Of a DNA stretch of 64,000 bases, positions 25,572 through 35,180 are shown piece by piece. The position numbers were made by a program, and so were the translations under genes. This DNA is from Phyllobacterium sp. YR531 (GTDB taxonomy: Bacteria; Pseudomonadota; Alphaproteobacteria; Rhizobiales; Rhizobiaceae): NCBI RefSeq assembly GCF_000282595.1, contig NZ_AKIZ01000039.1:31736-95735 (forward strand), in the 5' to 3' direction. Under the pieces are notes generated by a model, which ran no database searches, had not been told where the DNA came from, and was given only the letters and a program-made list of their open reading frames with translations. Numbering within the stretch: the first letter of the stretch is position 1; each line of letters begins with the position of its first letter.

Positions 25572-26060
25572 ATGTCACGCGCAATCAAGCATCTATTTAT
25601 CGGAGGGCTCATCATCATGAATATGGGATTTTCTAGTGCGGCGACAGCACATGAAACTGATCGCAAACTGACAATCGTCAATCCCAAGACTCTCTACGAC
25701 CCGACACCGAATGGTTATAGCACCGCCGTGATTACACCCGGTGGGGGCCGTGTGGCCTATATTTCCGGACAGGGTGGCCAAGATAGCACAGGCGGCCTGT
25801 CACCGGATTTCGCCGTGCAGGTAAAGCAGGCTTATGCAAACCTGCACGCTGCCATTGATGCGCTCGGTGCCAAGCCGGATCAGGTAGCCAAGCTCACAAT
25901 TTTCGTGGTCGATCACGACATGTCCAAGCTTGAAGTGCTGACCAGAAACGTCAAGGATATGTTCGGTGAAACATTGCCGGCACAGACCTTGGTTCCTGTC
26001 CCCAAGCTGGCAATTGATCCCATGCTCTTCGAGGTGGAAGCTACGGTCATTCTGGACTGA
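25572..26060 (+). CDS. RidA/YjgF-family protein with signal peptide
   Basis: From ATG 25572 the protein starts MSRAIKHLFIGGLIIMNMGF with a signal peptide ending near SSAATA-HE, followed by a RidA domain (AYISGQGGQD, HAAIDALGAKPDQVAKLTIF, TLVPVPKLAIDPMLFEVEA). Cytoplasmic RidA hydrolyses reactive enamines or imines. This is an exported relative of about 162 aa, so that role is uncertain. ATG 25617, preceded by GGAGGG, is an alternative start but would destroy the signal peptide. The gene follows the TetR operator directly. Confidence 0.8.
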   Translation: MSRAIKHLFIGGLIIMNMGFSSAATAHETDRKLTIVNPKTLYDPTPNGYSTAVITPGGGRVAYISGQGGQDSTGGLSPDFAVQVKQAYANLHAAIDALGAKPDQVAKLTIFVVDHDMSKLEVLTRNVKDMFGETLPAQTLVPVPKLAIDPMLFEVEATVILD

Positions 26061-26107
26061 TGGAGCCGAGTTCAGTGCAACTACAGTGCGTGTTGCAACG
26101 CAGTCAA

Positions 26108-26244
26108 TGCGTGGTTCGACAAGCTCACCATGAGGAAGGACGCAGATTGCATATACGCTCAAACGGCTAGCAATCGGAAGGTCCTGCAACCCTCAACCTT
26201 CCTCATGGTGAGCATCCTGAGCCTGTCGAAGGGCGAACCACGCA
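26108..26244. repeat. Bru-RS-like palindromic repeat, copy 5 (mixed arms)
   Basis: The left arm is the AAGCTT short type (TGCGTGGTTCGACAAGCTC then ACCATGAGGAAGG). The right arm is the long type with an extra block (CCTCATGGTGAGCATCCTG then AGCCTGTCGAAGGGCGAACC). The core is about 65 bases. It lies between the convergent ridA-like and phytase-like genes, where it could serve as a shared terminator. Confidence 0.78.
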
Positions 26245-26358
26245 CTATAGTTATGTCAGCATTAAAATGCTTTCAAAGCCGAATGCATTGTCGCAGAAAT
26301 CGGTCCAGAAGCTGAACTTGTGCCCGATCTCTGCGGCAATCATTATTCCCGGTTCCGG

Positions 26359-27717
26359 CTATTTGGCCTTGAGCAATTCACCAACTTCCAGAATTACAAA
26401 TTCATTGTCATCGGCCTTATCCACAGCGCGGCCGGCGGAAAATGGCAGGTTGTTGTCATTGCCGACGATGATATGGGTGCCGTCTACAATGTCTACATTT
26501 TCAATTGTCACGAAAGGCATATCGTAGAAACCCTCCCCGCCGCCCTGACGCTTCTTGTTGTCCGGATCGGCAATCTTGAGCAGGTCGATATAGCCGATCT
26601 TGCGAACAGCCTTATCCACATTGGCGTCAGTCATCTCAACCTTGTAAACACGCTTGTGTTTCGATGGCTTGTCGAAGCAATCCGGCGTTGGTGCCTTTGG
26701 GTCCGGGCATGCTTTTGCGTCCGTTCCCGCGCCATTGTCACGCTCTATCACCAGCGCCGTTGTCTCATCGATCATGTTGAAATCACCGATGGCCTCGCCG
26801 CCTGCCGAGAGGGGGTAGAGCCAGCTGCGGCCGGTCCAGTTTTTGGCGGCAATGTCGAATTCGATAACCCGAAGCGCTGGCTGGTCGTCAACTTTTTCAA
26901 CAGCGCCATCATCCCCAAAAAGCGGGCCTTCAAGCAGCGCATATAATTTGCTGCCATCCTTGGACTGCGCCAGGCCTTCATAACCACCGGAGCGCTTCAA
27001 ATTGAAAGACGGACTCTTGAGTGTCGGGTTGGCTGGCAGGCTGATTGCCGGGTTATCCGGCGAGCGAACATCCCTGTCACCAACCTTGGTGGCAATGACG
27101 TCGGTAACTTTGCCATCCAGCGTTACCTTGACAAGGTAGGGTCCGAACTCTTCGCCCAGCCAGAAACCATCGGCAACCGGCTGGATGGATTCAATATCCA
27201 GATCACTGCCGGTCAGATAGCGTGTCTCGCTGCCTTCGATGACGATTGGAAACGGCACCTTCTTATCCGGGTCAGTCAAAAAGATGGTCTGCTTGCGCTC
27301 GACAGTACCTTTGTCCCAATCGAATGCCAAATGATGCAGCATCAGCATCGCATCGACTGAATTCAGCTTTGTCCCGAAGCCATTGTCAGAAAGTGACCAG
27401 TAGGTTCCGTCGCCGATTGCCTTGATGCCCGAAAAACCCTGAACCGGCTGGCCGTCAAATGGCAGTGACAGATTGGTAAGCCGCATTCCATCCTTACCCG
27501 GCAACGTTCCGAGCTCCGTCGCGCGCTTGCGATCAGCGGTTGTAAATTTGCCTGCCGTCTTCAGATGCTCAGGTGCGTTCTCAGGAGCCTTGACCAAGGT
27601 GTTTGCCGGCAGGATCGCGTGGGAGACGAGCTTGGCTGGAAACTCCTGTTCGGCAGCCTGCGCTGGCATCGACATCATCGCAGTGGAAAGAAACAGAGCG
27701 GCGGAAATTGAGCGCAT
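26359..27717 (-). CDS. Exported esterase-like phytase family protein
   Basis: A 452-aa secreted protein with a clear signal peptide (MRSISAALFLSTAMMSMPAQAA) and the esterase-like activity of phytase domain (PF13449 type). Characteristic segments are PVQGFSGIKAIGDGTYWSLSD followed by NGFGTK, then DIESIQPVADGFWLGEEFGPYL and GFYDMPFVTIENVDIVDGTH. The repeated blade-like pattern suggests a beta propeller. Members are periplasmic or extracellular phosphatase/esterase candidates, but the substrate is unproven. It ends about 115 bases from a Bru-RS-like repeat and has its own promoter region. Confidence 0.85.
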   Translation of the reverse strand: MRSISAALFLSTAMMSMPAQAAEQEFPAKLVSHAILPANTLVKAPENAPEHLKTAGKFTTADRKRATELGTLPGKDGMRLTNLSLPFDGQPVQGFSGIKAIGDGTYWSLSDNGFGTKLNSVDAMLMLHHLAFDWDKGTVERKQTIFLTDPDKKVPFPIVIEGSETRYLTGSDLDIESIQPVADGFWLGEEFGPYLVKVTLDGKVTDVIATKVGDRDVRSPDNPAISLPANPTLKSPSFNLKRSGGYEGLAQSKDGSKLYALLEGPLFGDDGAVEKVDDQPALRVIEFDIAAKNWTGRSWLYPLSAGGEAIGDFNMIDETTALVIERDNGAGTDAKACPDPKAPTPDCFDKPSKHKRVYKVEMTDANVDKAVRKIGYIDLLKIADPDNKKRQGGGEGFYDMPFVTIENVDIVDGTHIIVGNDNNLPFSAGRAVDKADDNEFVILEVGELLKAK

Positions 27718-28002
27718 CGGGCATCACCATTTTGAGTTGAAGTCAGAAATCCTGACAACGCTTAGGTGCGCATTGTGTCCGCGGTTTTAAGTTTTCATGA
27801 CGACCCGATGAAGATCAAAAGACATTACGCGCTATTGGACAGTCCGTCGCGGGTCGTTGCAGTGACCCGAGACCAAAATAAACAACAGTTGGAGCATTTG
27901 AACACAGAAATCGAGAAGAATAGGCAAAGAGGGGAGCGAAAATCGCGTTTTGGGGAGCAAAATTGCTATCCATGGATGTAATTTGGTTGTGTTTGGTTGA
28001 AT

Positions 28003-28752
28003 TCAGGCATTCGGGCCAATTGGCCTCTCGCTTTCAACCACATCGCTCAGACGCACAAAATGGAAGCCTTTTTGTTTCAGGCTAAGGATACCCTTTACGA
28101 CGCCTGCACCCGCTGCCCGGGTTGGTTGGTTGATATGAGCAATGATCACATCTCCATCTTTTGCGGCGGAAATCCGCTTCTCCACCTGCCCCGAAAGCAG
28201 TGAGGCACCCAGGTCAGCATTGAGCGAGTAGCCTGCAACCCGATACCCCATTTCGTGAATGAGCTTGATTGCATTATCGCTATAGCGGGCGGTCGCATCG
28301 CGATACCAGACAGGTTTTCCAGCAGCGGCGGCCTGCATGGCACTTGCCCCGCCTTCGATCTCCGACCTTATGGCAGGGACTGATCCTGCAGTTTTAAGAC
28401 CAAACATGAGTGGTTGGTTGTCTATAGCTGGAATATGGTTAAGTCCATGATTTTCCAATTCAAAAAGATCGGGATGCGCCTTCATGATTGCAACAGAGGC
28501 CGCATTGCGCTTCAGCCAACGGCCCGTTACGAAGATAGTCGCCGCAATTTTGTTTTCCACCAACGCGGTCAATATCCGCTCATCGGTCTGACCCGAACAG
28601 GCATCAAGCGTCAGCGCCACTTGCGGTGCGCTAGCACCGCCCTTAGCAACGAAAAGTTGCGGTTCAATGAAATGCGGATGGTTTCCCGCATTGGCCGTAC
28701 CCGCTGCCGATATAATGGTACAGGTGATGAGAAGTTTGGAAATCAGACGCAT
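28003..28752 (-). CDS. Exported polysaccharide deacetylase family protein with altered motif 1
   Basis: A 249-aa protein with a signal peptide (MRLISKLLITCTIISAAGTANA) and a NodB-type domain. Motif 1, normally TFDDG, reads LTLDACSG, so the second Asp (a metal ligand in classical members) is replaced by Ala. Motif 2 is retained as ELENHGLNH, with two His. Later motifs are GKPVWYRDATARYSDNAIKL and GDVIIAHINQPTRAAGAG with the catalytic His. The changed motif recurs in some alphaproteobacterial members, so the protein may use a different metal arrangement or act on another substrate. Confidence 0.85.
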   Translation of the reverse strand: MRLISKLLITCTIISAAGTANAGNHPHFIEPQLFVAKGGASAPQVALTLDACSGQTDERILTALVENKIAATIFVTGRWLKRNAASVAIMKAHPDLFELENHGLNHIPAIDNQPLMFGLKTAGSVPAIRSEIEGGASAMQAAAAGKPVWYRDATARYSDNAIKLIHEMGYRVAGYSLNADLGASLLSGQVEKRISAAKDGDVIIAHINQPTRAAGAGVVKGILSLKQKGFHFVRLSDVVESERPIGPNA

Positions 28753-28824
28753 ATTATTGCCGCATGCAGAGGAATCTGCGCGGGATTAGCGCGCAGAAAC
28801 AAGCGGAATTATGGCAATAAGCCT

Positions 28825-31494
28825 TTAATTTCCTTTGGGTTTTGCCGATGCCTGCGCCGCAGCCAGACGGGCTATCGGCACCCGAAACGGAGAGCAGGAA
28901 ACATAGTCCAGCCCTACGCTGTCACAGAAATGGATTGATGCCGGATCGCCGCCATGTTCACCGCAAATGCCGAGCTTGATATTGGGTCGGGTAGCCCTGC
29001 CCTTCTCTGCCGCGAGCCGCACCAGTTCGCCGACGCCATCAACATCTATTGAGACAAATGGGTCCTGTTCAATGATGCCTTTGAGCTGGTAAGTCATCAG
29101 GAATGACGAGGCATCATCGCGTGAAATACCAAAAGTCGTTTGCGTCAAGTCATTGGTTCCAAAGGAGAAAAACTCTGCAGCTTCTGCGATTGAATTTGCC
29201 CGGATGGCAGCACGTGGCAGCTCGATCATTGTCCCGACCAGATAGCCGATCTTGATGTCGGCCTCCTTCATGACATCGGCTGCAACAGCACTGATACGTG
29301 CCTTGACGAAGTCCAGTTCAGCCCTAAGGCCGACCAGCGGCACCATGATTTCAAGTTCCACCGGCGCGCCGGTCGACTTGCCCGCTTCTACGGCTGCCTC
29401 GAAGATTGCCCGCGACTGCATCTCGGCAATTTCGGGGTAGGATATTGCCAAACGGCAACCGCGATGCCCAAGCATAGGGTTGAATTCATGCAAGGATTCC
29501 GTTCGTTCCCGCAATTTATCCGGAGCAATATTCATTGCTGCCGCTACTTCAGCGATCTCTTCATCCGTTTTCGGCAAAAACTCGTGCAGCGGAGGATCAA
29601 GCAGGCGAATTGTGACCGGGAGGCCATGCATGATTTCGAATAGCTCAATGAAATCAGTGCGCTGCATAGGCAATAACTTTTCAAGAGCAGCGCGGCGACC
29701 CTTCTCGCTTTCAGCCAGAATCATCTCGCGCATGGCAATAATGCGCTCACCTTCGAAGAACATATGTTCGGTGCGGCAAAGCCCGATGCCTTCTGCACCG
29801 AATGATCGTGCGGTACGCGCGTCATTAGGCGTTTCGGCATTGGCGCGCACTTTCATGCGGCGAGTTCCATCTGCCCATTCCATTATCTTGCCGAAATCAC
29901 CCGACAATTCCGGCTGAAGCATTGGTACAGCGCCCTTCAAAACCTGACCAATTCCCCCGTCAATCGTAATGATATCGCCTTTTCTAAGCGTTACACCCAT
30001 AGCGAGTAACGTCTCGTTGCGATAATCAACCCGCAACGCTCCAGCGCCTGAAACGCAAGGCTTTCCCATGCCCCGTGCCACGACAGCAGCGTGGCTGGTC
30101 ATGCCACCGCGCGTCGTTAAAATTGCTTCCGCCGCATGCATCCCGTGAATATCTTCCGGGCTGGTTTCAATACGCACCAGAATGGCTTTGCGACCCTCGG
30201 ATTTCAGCTGTTCCGCGTCTTCAGAGGAGAAGACGATCTCACCCGTAGCAGCGCCCGGCGATGCAGGAAGACCAGTTCCTATAACCTCCCGTTTTGCCTT
30301 AGGATCAATAGTCGGATGCAACAATTGATCAAGCGAAGCTGGCTCAATTCGCAACACTGCCTCTTCGCGGCTGATCAAACCTTCGTCCGCCATTTCAACT
30401 GCGATCTTCAGCGCTGCCTTGGCAGTGCGCTTGCCGGAGCGGGTCTGCAGCATCCATAATTTACCATTTTCAATAGTAAATTCAAGGTCTTGCATATCTG
30501 TATAGTGCTGCTCAAGCTTATCCGAAACCGCGCAGAATTCGGCAAATGCTGCCGGCATGATCTTTTCCAGAGATGGCTTGTCGGACCCTGCGGCGATACG
30601 GGCTTCTTCAGTAATGTTCTGGGGCGTGCGAATGCCCGCAACCACATCTTCACCCTGTGCATTCACCAGAAACTCGCCATAGAGCTTCTTTTCTCCCGTT
30701 GAGGGGTTTCGCGTGAAAGCTACGCCAGTCGCGGACTTATCGCCCATATTGCCAAAAACCATGGCCTGTACACTGACCGCAGTACCCCAGCTTTCAGGTA
30801 TGTTGTGCAAACGCCGGTAGGTCACAGCGCGAGCATTCATCCAGCTAGAAAAGACTGCACCGATCGCCCCCCAAAGCTGCTGTTCCGGGTCTTGCGGAAA
30901 AGGCTCTTCCAATTCCTCTTCCACCTTCGACTTGTAAAGCGCAACCACATTTTTCCAGTCGTCGGCCGTCAACGCCGTGTCGACGTCATGCCCCAGATTG
31001 GCTTTCGTATCTTCCAGAATCTCTTCAAAAACTGAATGATCCAATCCCATGACGACATCAGAATACATCTGGATGAAGCGCCGATAACTATCATAGGCAA
31101 ATCTTGGGTCGCCGGATTCACGGGCGATCGCTTCAACAGTCTCATCATTCAGACCAAGGTTGAGTACCGTATCCATCATGCCGGGCATGGACGCACGGGA
31201 TCCTGAGCGCACCGAGACCAAAAGAGGCTTTTTAGCATCGCCAATGCTGCGTCCAGTAACGCTGGCTATATGCTCCAGCGCTTTGGTAACTTCTTTGGCC
31301 AATGTGTCGGGATAGCTGCGCTCATGTTCATAGAACCAGCTGCAAACTTCGGAAGTGATTGTAAAACCGGGAGGAACTGGCAAACCGAGTGAGCACATTT
31401 CCGCAAGGTTTGCGCCTTTTCCGCCAAGCAGATTGCGATCTCCCGCAGAACCCTCAGCCTTGCCATCGCCAAATGTGTAAACCCATTTTACCAT
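28825..31494 (-). CDS. ppdK: Pyruvate phosphate dikinase
   Basis: This enzyme interconverts pyruvate, ATP and phosphate with phosphoenolpyruvate, AMP and pyrophosphate, and in Brucellaceae is a main route to PEP. At 889 aa it has the full family length. The N-terminal ATP-grasp region begins VYTFGDGKAEGSAGDRNLLG; the phosphohistidine motif TRGGMTSHAAVVARGMGKPC is near residue 465; the C-terminal PEP-binding domain contains GIGLCRTEHMFF, FSFGTNDLTQTTFG and the active-site cysteine in GICGEHGGDP. It is a single-gene unit on the minus strand. Confidence 0.97.
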   Translation of the reverse strand: MVKWVYTFGDGKAEGSAGDRNLLGGKGANLAEMCSLGLPVPPGFTITSEVCSWFYEHERSYPDTLAKEVTKALEHIASVTGRSIGDAKKPLLVSVRSGSRASMPGMMDTVLNLGLNDETVEAIARESGDPRFAYDSYRRFIQMYSDVVMGLDHSVFEEILEDTKANLGHDVDTALTADDWKNVVALYKSKVEEELEEPFPQDPEQQLWGAIGAVFSSWMNARAVTYRRLHNIPESWGTAVSVQAMVFGNMGDKSATGVAFTRNPSTGEKKLYGEFLVNAQGEDVVAGIRTPQNITEEARIAAGSDKPSLEKIMPAAFAEFCAVSDKLEQHYTDMQDLEFTIENGKLWMLQTRSGKRTAKAALKIAVEMADEGLISREEAVLRIEPASLDQLLHPTIDPKAKREVIGTGLPASPGAATGEIVFSSEDAEQLKSEGRKAILVRIETSPEDIHGMHAAEAILTTRGGMTSHAAVVARGMGKPCVSGAGALRVDYRNETLLAMGVTLRKGDIITIDGGIGQVLKGAVPMLQPELSGDFGKIMEWADGTRRMKVRANAETPNDARTARSFGAEGIGLCRTEHMFFEGERIIAMREMILAESEKGRRAALEKLLPMQRTDFIELFEIMHGLPVTIRLLDPPLHEFLPKTDEEIAEVAAAMNIAPDKLRERTESLHEFNPMLGHRGCRLAISYPEIAEMQSRAIFEAAVEAGKSTGAPVELEIMVPLVGLRAELDFVKARISAVAADVMKEADIKIGYLVGTMIELPRAAIRANSIAEAAEFFSFGTNDLTQTTFGISRDDASSFLMTYQLKGIIEQDPFVSIDVDGVGELVRLAAEKGRATRPNIKLGICGEHGGDPASIHFCDSVGLDYVSCSPFRVPIARLAAAQASAKPKGN

Positions 31495-31640
31495 TGCAGC
31501 CTCCCATGCCGCTAAAATGCCTTTTGAGGTCTACGCGATGCATGCAGGAATCACCAGCGCCAAATGCTGCAATGCAGCATTCAAATCGATTAAGGGGGTA
31601 AATCCGCGTTAAGCGTTGAAATGTTTGGTCATTTGCGAGC

Positions 31641-34600
31641 CTAGCTGGCTTCGCGCAACTGCTCTGCTGTTTGCAGATCGACCGAAACGAGTTGGCTGAC
31701 GCCCTGCTCTGCCATGGTCACACCGAAAAGCCGGTTCATCCGGGCCATGGTGATCGGGTTATGGGTAATGACCACAAACCGCGTATCGGTTGAAGCGGCC
31801 ATCTCATCCATAAGGTTGCAGAAGCGCTCGACATTATGGTCGTCGAGCGGTGCATCCACTTCGTCCAGCACACAAATCGGTGCTGGATTTGTTAAAAACA
31901 CCGCGAAAATCAAGGCCATGGCAGTAAGCGCTTGTTCGCCGCCCGATAGCAAAGTCATGGTTTGCGGCTTCTTGCCAGGCGGTCGCGCAAGAATTTCCAA
32001 CCCTGCTTCCAGCGGGTCGTCAGACTCTATGAGCTGCAATTCGGCCGTGCCCCCACCAAAAAGATGGGTGAAAAGCCGCTTGAACTGAACATTGACCACC
32101 TCGAACGCGGCCAACAGACGTTCACGCCCTTCGCGATTGAGGCTCTGGATGGCTTGGCGAAGCTTCTTGACCGCTTCGATGATATCTTCCCGTTCAGTGA
32201 CAATCGCTTCAAGTCGAGCCGAGAGTTCTTCCTGCTCTTCTTCGGCGCGAAGATTCACTGCCCCCAAGCGCTCACGCTCGATTTTAAGCCGCTCAAGATT
32301 GCGCTCTGTTACTTCCACATCCGGTAATGGATCGTTGGGGCCAAGCCCCGTCAAACGCATTGTTTCGTGCGGTGCACAGTTCAACGCTTCAAAGATGCGC
32401 GTTTCCGTATCTTTGCGGCGTTCCTGTGCGGCAGACAGGCGTTCTTCAGCACGTGCCCTGCCTTCTCGCGCTGTTGCAAGCGCCTGAATGGCTTCTGTTG
32501 CAGCACGATCCAGTTCCTGCTGCTTTGCCTCGGCTACGGCCAGTTTGTCACCAGCACTTTTCCGCAACTCCTCGGCTTCCGAAAGCTGCGAAAGCAATGC
32601 GCGATTGCGCTCGGCAATTTCGTCTGGCGCATCCGCCAGATTGACCGCTTCGCGCTCCGCTTCAAGCTTCCGCTCGCTTAGTGATTTTATCTGCCTGTCC
32701 GCATTTTCTGCCCGGGTAATCCAGCTTTTACGCTCAAATCCGATTGACTCAAGTCGGCGCATCCGCGCGTCCGCTTCACGCCGTAGCCCATCATAGACAG
32801 CGCGGGCTTCTGCAAGAGTCGCCCGGTCAAGAGTGACTTCAGCAGTCAATGCGGCAAGCCTTCGATTTAGCTCGTCGATATCCGCAGCACTTTCAAGTCG
32901 AATTTGCGTCTCGACAAACTGTTCCTGTGTCTCTTCCAGTGTTTCGGTAAGGCGGGATTTTCCCTCATCGAGCGCGGCGCGTCTGTTGAATAGCTGACCG
33001 GAGGCGCGTTCTGCCGCAGCCAAAGCTTCGCGGGCATCATTCAAAGAGCGCTGCATGGCACGCCAATGATCACGCGTAGTTCGCTCATTTTCAACGGCGT
33101 CACGAACGCCTTTCTCGGCTTCTCCAATGGCTGTTTCAGCGGCGCGCAACTGCTTTGTCGCTTCAACAACCTCAAGATCGAGTTCGGCCAAGCGGTTCTT
33201 CTGGGCAAGCCGAAGCGCTGCGGGCGTTGGAGCGTCAGCACTGGCCGTATAGCCATCCCAGCGCCATAGGGCCCCGGACTTGCTCACCAATCGCTGGCCC
33301 GGCTTCAAAACCGCCTGCAACCGCCAACCATCCGCCTGGTCAACAAGGCCAATCTGGGCAAGCCTGCGGGCCAATTGCTTCGGCGCACTTACAAACTCTG
33401 CCAGAGACCTGACGCCCACTGGTAACGTGGCATCATCCGTTGAAGGCGTCAGTCCACCCCAGAAAACGGGGGCGGAATTGTCAACCGGAGCGTCAAGGTC
33501 TTCACCAAGCGCTGCACCTAGAGCCGTCTCATAGCCCTTTTCGACCCTTATCGCCTCTACGATAGCCGGAAAGAGATCCGAAGCACCTGCGTTGATCATT
33601 TTGGCCAAAGTATTGGCTTCAGTTTCGACGCGCCCCAAATTGCTACGCGCTTCCTGCAGAGGCTGCCGCAATGCAGCTTCCCTCTGACGGGCCGTCTCTA
33701 CTGCGGTCTCCGAAATGAGCGTTGCTTCCTCTGCTTGAGCAAAAATTGCTTCCGCTTCTTCAACCAGCCTTTGCTTTTCAACCGGATCGGCCAAGGCTGT
33801 GATTTGCGCGGCAACAGAGTTCAATTCCTGCTCAACATCACCAACCTGCCGGACAAGACGGTCACGCCGCTCGGTGGTTTCACGCAAATTGCGCTCAACC
33901 TGCGCCCGTTCCGCTGAGGCCTCTGCGCGCTCGGCGGTAATTTTCGCCAGCGCCGACTCACTTTCCTTCAGTTTGGCTTCAGCGCGCTCAAATTCAGCAC
34001 GCGTTTCCAGTTCACGGGTTCCGGCATTGGCATTTTCTTCGGCCAGCGACTGCTCCTCTGTGACGAGACGCTCAAGCACATCAGCATTATCGCTTACCAT
34101 CTGCTCCTCGCGGGCGATGTCTGCGGTAAACTGCTGTAATCGCTTCTCGATTTCAGTCTGGCGGGCACGAACACGCTCAGCTTCTTCCTGCAGCTGTGAC
34201 CGGGCGATAGTCAGACGTTGCAATACGGCAGCGGCCTTGGCCTCTGCTTCACGCAGATCGGGCAAATGGTGTGCGCCAACGGCCTGTTCTTTGGCAGCAT
34301 TCATTTGGCGCTGTGCTTGTTCGCCTACGCCTGATGTTGCTATTGCCAAAGCTGACTGTGCTTCGCCCTCCTGGGCTTTTGCGACGGACCACTTCAAGTG
34401 TAGCAAAATCGCTTCTGAGCGTCGTATGTCAGCCGACAGGCTTTTGAAGCGATTTGCTTGACGTGATTGCCGTCTCAGGCTTTCGATCTGTGTTTCAAGT
34501 TCACCGACGACATCTTCAAGCCGCTCAAGATTTTGCTCTGCTGCACGCAAACGCAGTTCAGCCTCATGACGGCGCGTGTGCAAGCCAGATATGCCGGCCG

Positions 34601-35099
34601 CCTCTTCCAGCAGGGCGCGGCGAGCCTGCGGCTTTGCCTGAATTAGCTCACCGATCCGGCCCTGTCCCACCATTGAAGGCGAGCGAGCGCCTGTCGACTG
34701 GTCAGCAAACAATAATTGCACGTCTTTGGCGCGAGCGTCCTTGCCATTGATGCGATAGACGGACCCTGCCTCACGCTCAATACGGCGCGAAACCTGCAAT
34801 TCGTCGGAATTATTGAATGCCGAGGGTGCAGTGCGATCCTGATTGTCGAGAAAAAGCGTCACCTCGGCCGTGTTGCGTGAAGGCCGCGTACCTGAACCGG
34901 AAAAGATGACATCATCCATACCGGATGCGCGCATATTCTTGTATGAGCTTTCACCCATAACCCAACGCAGCGCCTCGACGAGATTGGACTTGCCGCAGCC
35001 ATTAGGGCCAACGACCCCGGTCAATCCGCTTTCAATGACGAACTCGGCAGGTTCAACGAAAGATTTGAAACCAAGCAGGCGGAGTTTGGTAAAGCGCAT
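31641..35099 (-). CDS. smc: Chromosome segregation ATPase SMC
   Basis: A 1152-aa SMC protein that forms the condensin ring with ScpA/ScpB. The Walker A motif GPNGCGKSNL is near residue 31. Two long coiled-coil arms flank a hinge around residues 510-660. The signature LLSGGEQALTA and Walker B DEVDAPLDDHN lie near the C-terminus. The coiled-coil arms are rich in Ala, Glu, Gln and Arg, as usual. It lies downstream of the DsbA-like gene on the same strand, a conserved order in Hyphomicrobiales, with a hairpin terminator between them. Confidence 0.97.
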   Translation of the reverse strand: MRFTKLRLLGFKSFVEPAEFVIESGLTGVVGPNGCGKSNLVEALRWVMGESSYKNMRASGMDDVIFSGSGTRPSRNTAEVTLFLDNQDRTAPSAFNNSDELQVSRRIEREAGSVYRINGKDARAKDVQLLFADQSTGARSPSMVGQGRIGELIQAKPQARRALLEEAAGISGLHTRRHEAELRLRAAEQNLERLEDVVGELETQIESLRRQSRQANRFKSLSADIRRSEAILLHLKWSVAKAQEGEAQSALAIATSGVGEQAQRQMNAAKEQAVGAHHLPDLREAEAKAAAVLQRLTIARSQLQEEAERVRARQTEIEKRLQQFTADIAREEQMVSDNADVLERLVTEEQSLAEENANAGTRELETRAEFERAEAKLKESESALAKITAERAEASAERAQVERNLRETTERRDRLVRQVGDVEQELNSVAAQITALADPVEKQRLVEEAEAIFAQAEEATLISETAVETARQREAALRQPLQEARSNLGRVETEANTLAKMINAGASDLFPAIVEAIRVEKGYETALGAALGEDLDAPVDNSAPVFWGGLTPSTDDATLPVGVRSLAEFVSAPKQLARRLAQIGLVDQADGWRLQAVLKPGQRLVSKSGALWRWDGYTASADAPTPAALRLAQKNRLAELDLEVVEATKQLRAAETAIGEAEKGVRDAVENERTTRDHWRAMQRSLNDAREALAAAERASGQLFNRRAALDEGKSRLTETLEETQEQFVETQIRLESAADIDELNRRLAALTAEVTLDRATLAEARAVYDGLRREADARMRRLESIGFERKSWITRAENADRQIKSLSERKLEAEREAVNLADAPDEIAERNRALLSQLSEAEELRKSAGDKLAVAEAKQQELDRAATEAIQALATAREGRARAEERLSAAQERRKDTETRIFEALNCAPHETMRLTGLGPNDPLPDVEVTERNLERLKIERERLGAVNLRAEEEQEELSARLEAIVTEREDIIEAVKKLRQAIQSLNREGRERLLAAFEVVNVQFKRLFTHLFGGGTAELQLIESDDPLEAGLEILARPPGKKPQTMTLLSGGEQALTAMALIFAVFLTNPAPICVLDEVDAPLDDHNVERFCNLMDEMAASTDTRFVVITHNPITMARMNRLFGVTMAEQGVSQLVSVDLQTAEQLREAS

Positions 35100-35137
35100 C
35101 AGATGCCCTTTCCCAAATACACGCCAAGAATCGAAAC

Positions 35138-35161
35138 GGCGGGCGCAGTTTTGCGCCCGCC
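35138..35161 (-). terminator. Hairpin terminator after the DsbA-like gene
   Basis: A perfect 10-bp stem, GGCGGGCGCA/TGCGCCCGCC, encloses a 4-base loop 20 bases after the DsbA-like stop codon. The tail on the minus strand (GTTTCG) is only weakly U-rich, so termination may be partial and smc may be read in part from the upstream promoter. Confidence 0.6.
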
Positions 35162-35180
35162 GAAAATCTGGTCGCGGGTA

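Noticed and set aside
27808..27981. 57-codon plus-strand frame upstream of the polysaccharide deacetylase stop
   Set aside because: Hydrophilic sequence without family features in a region between divergent and convergent genes; likely chance.
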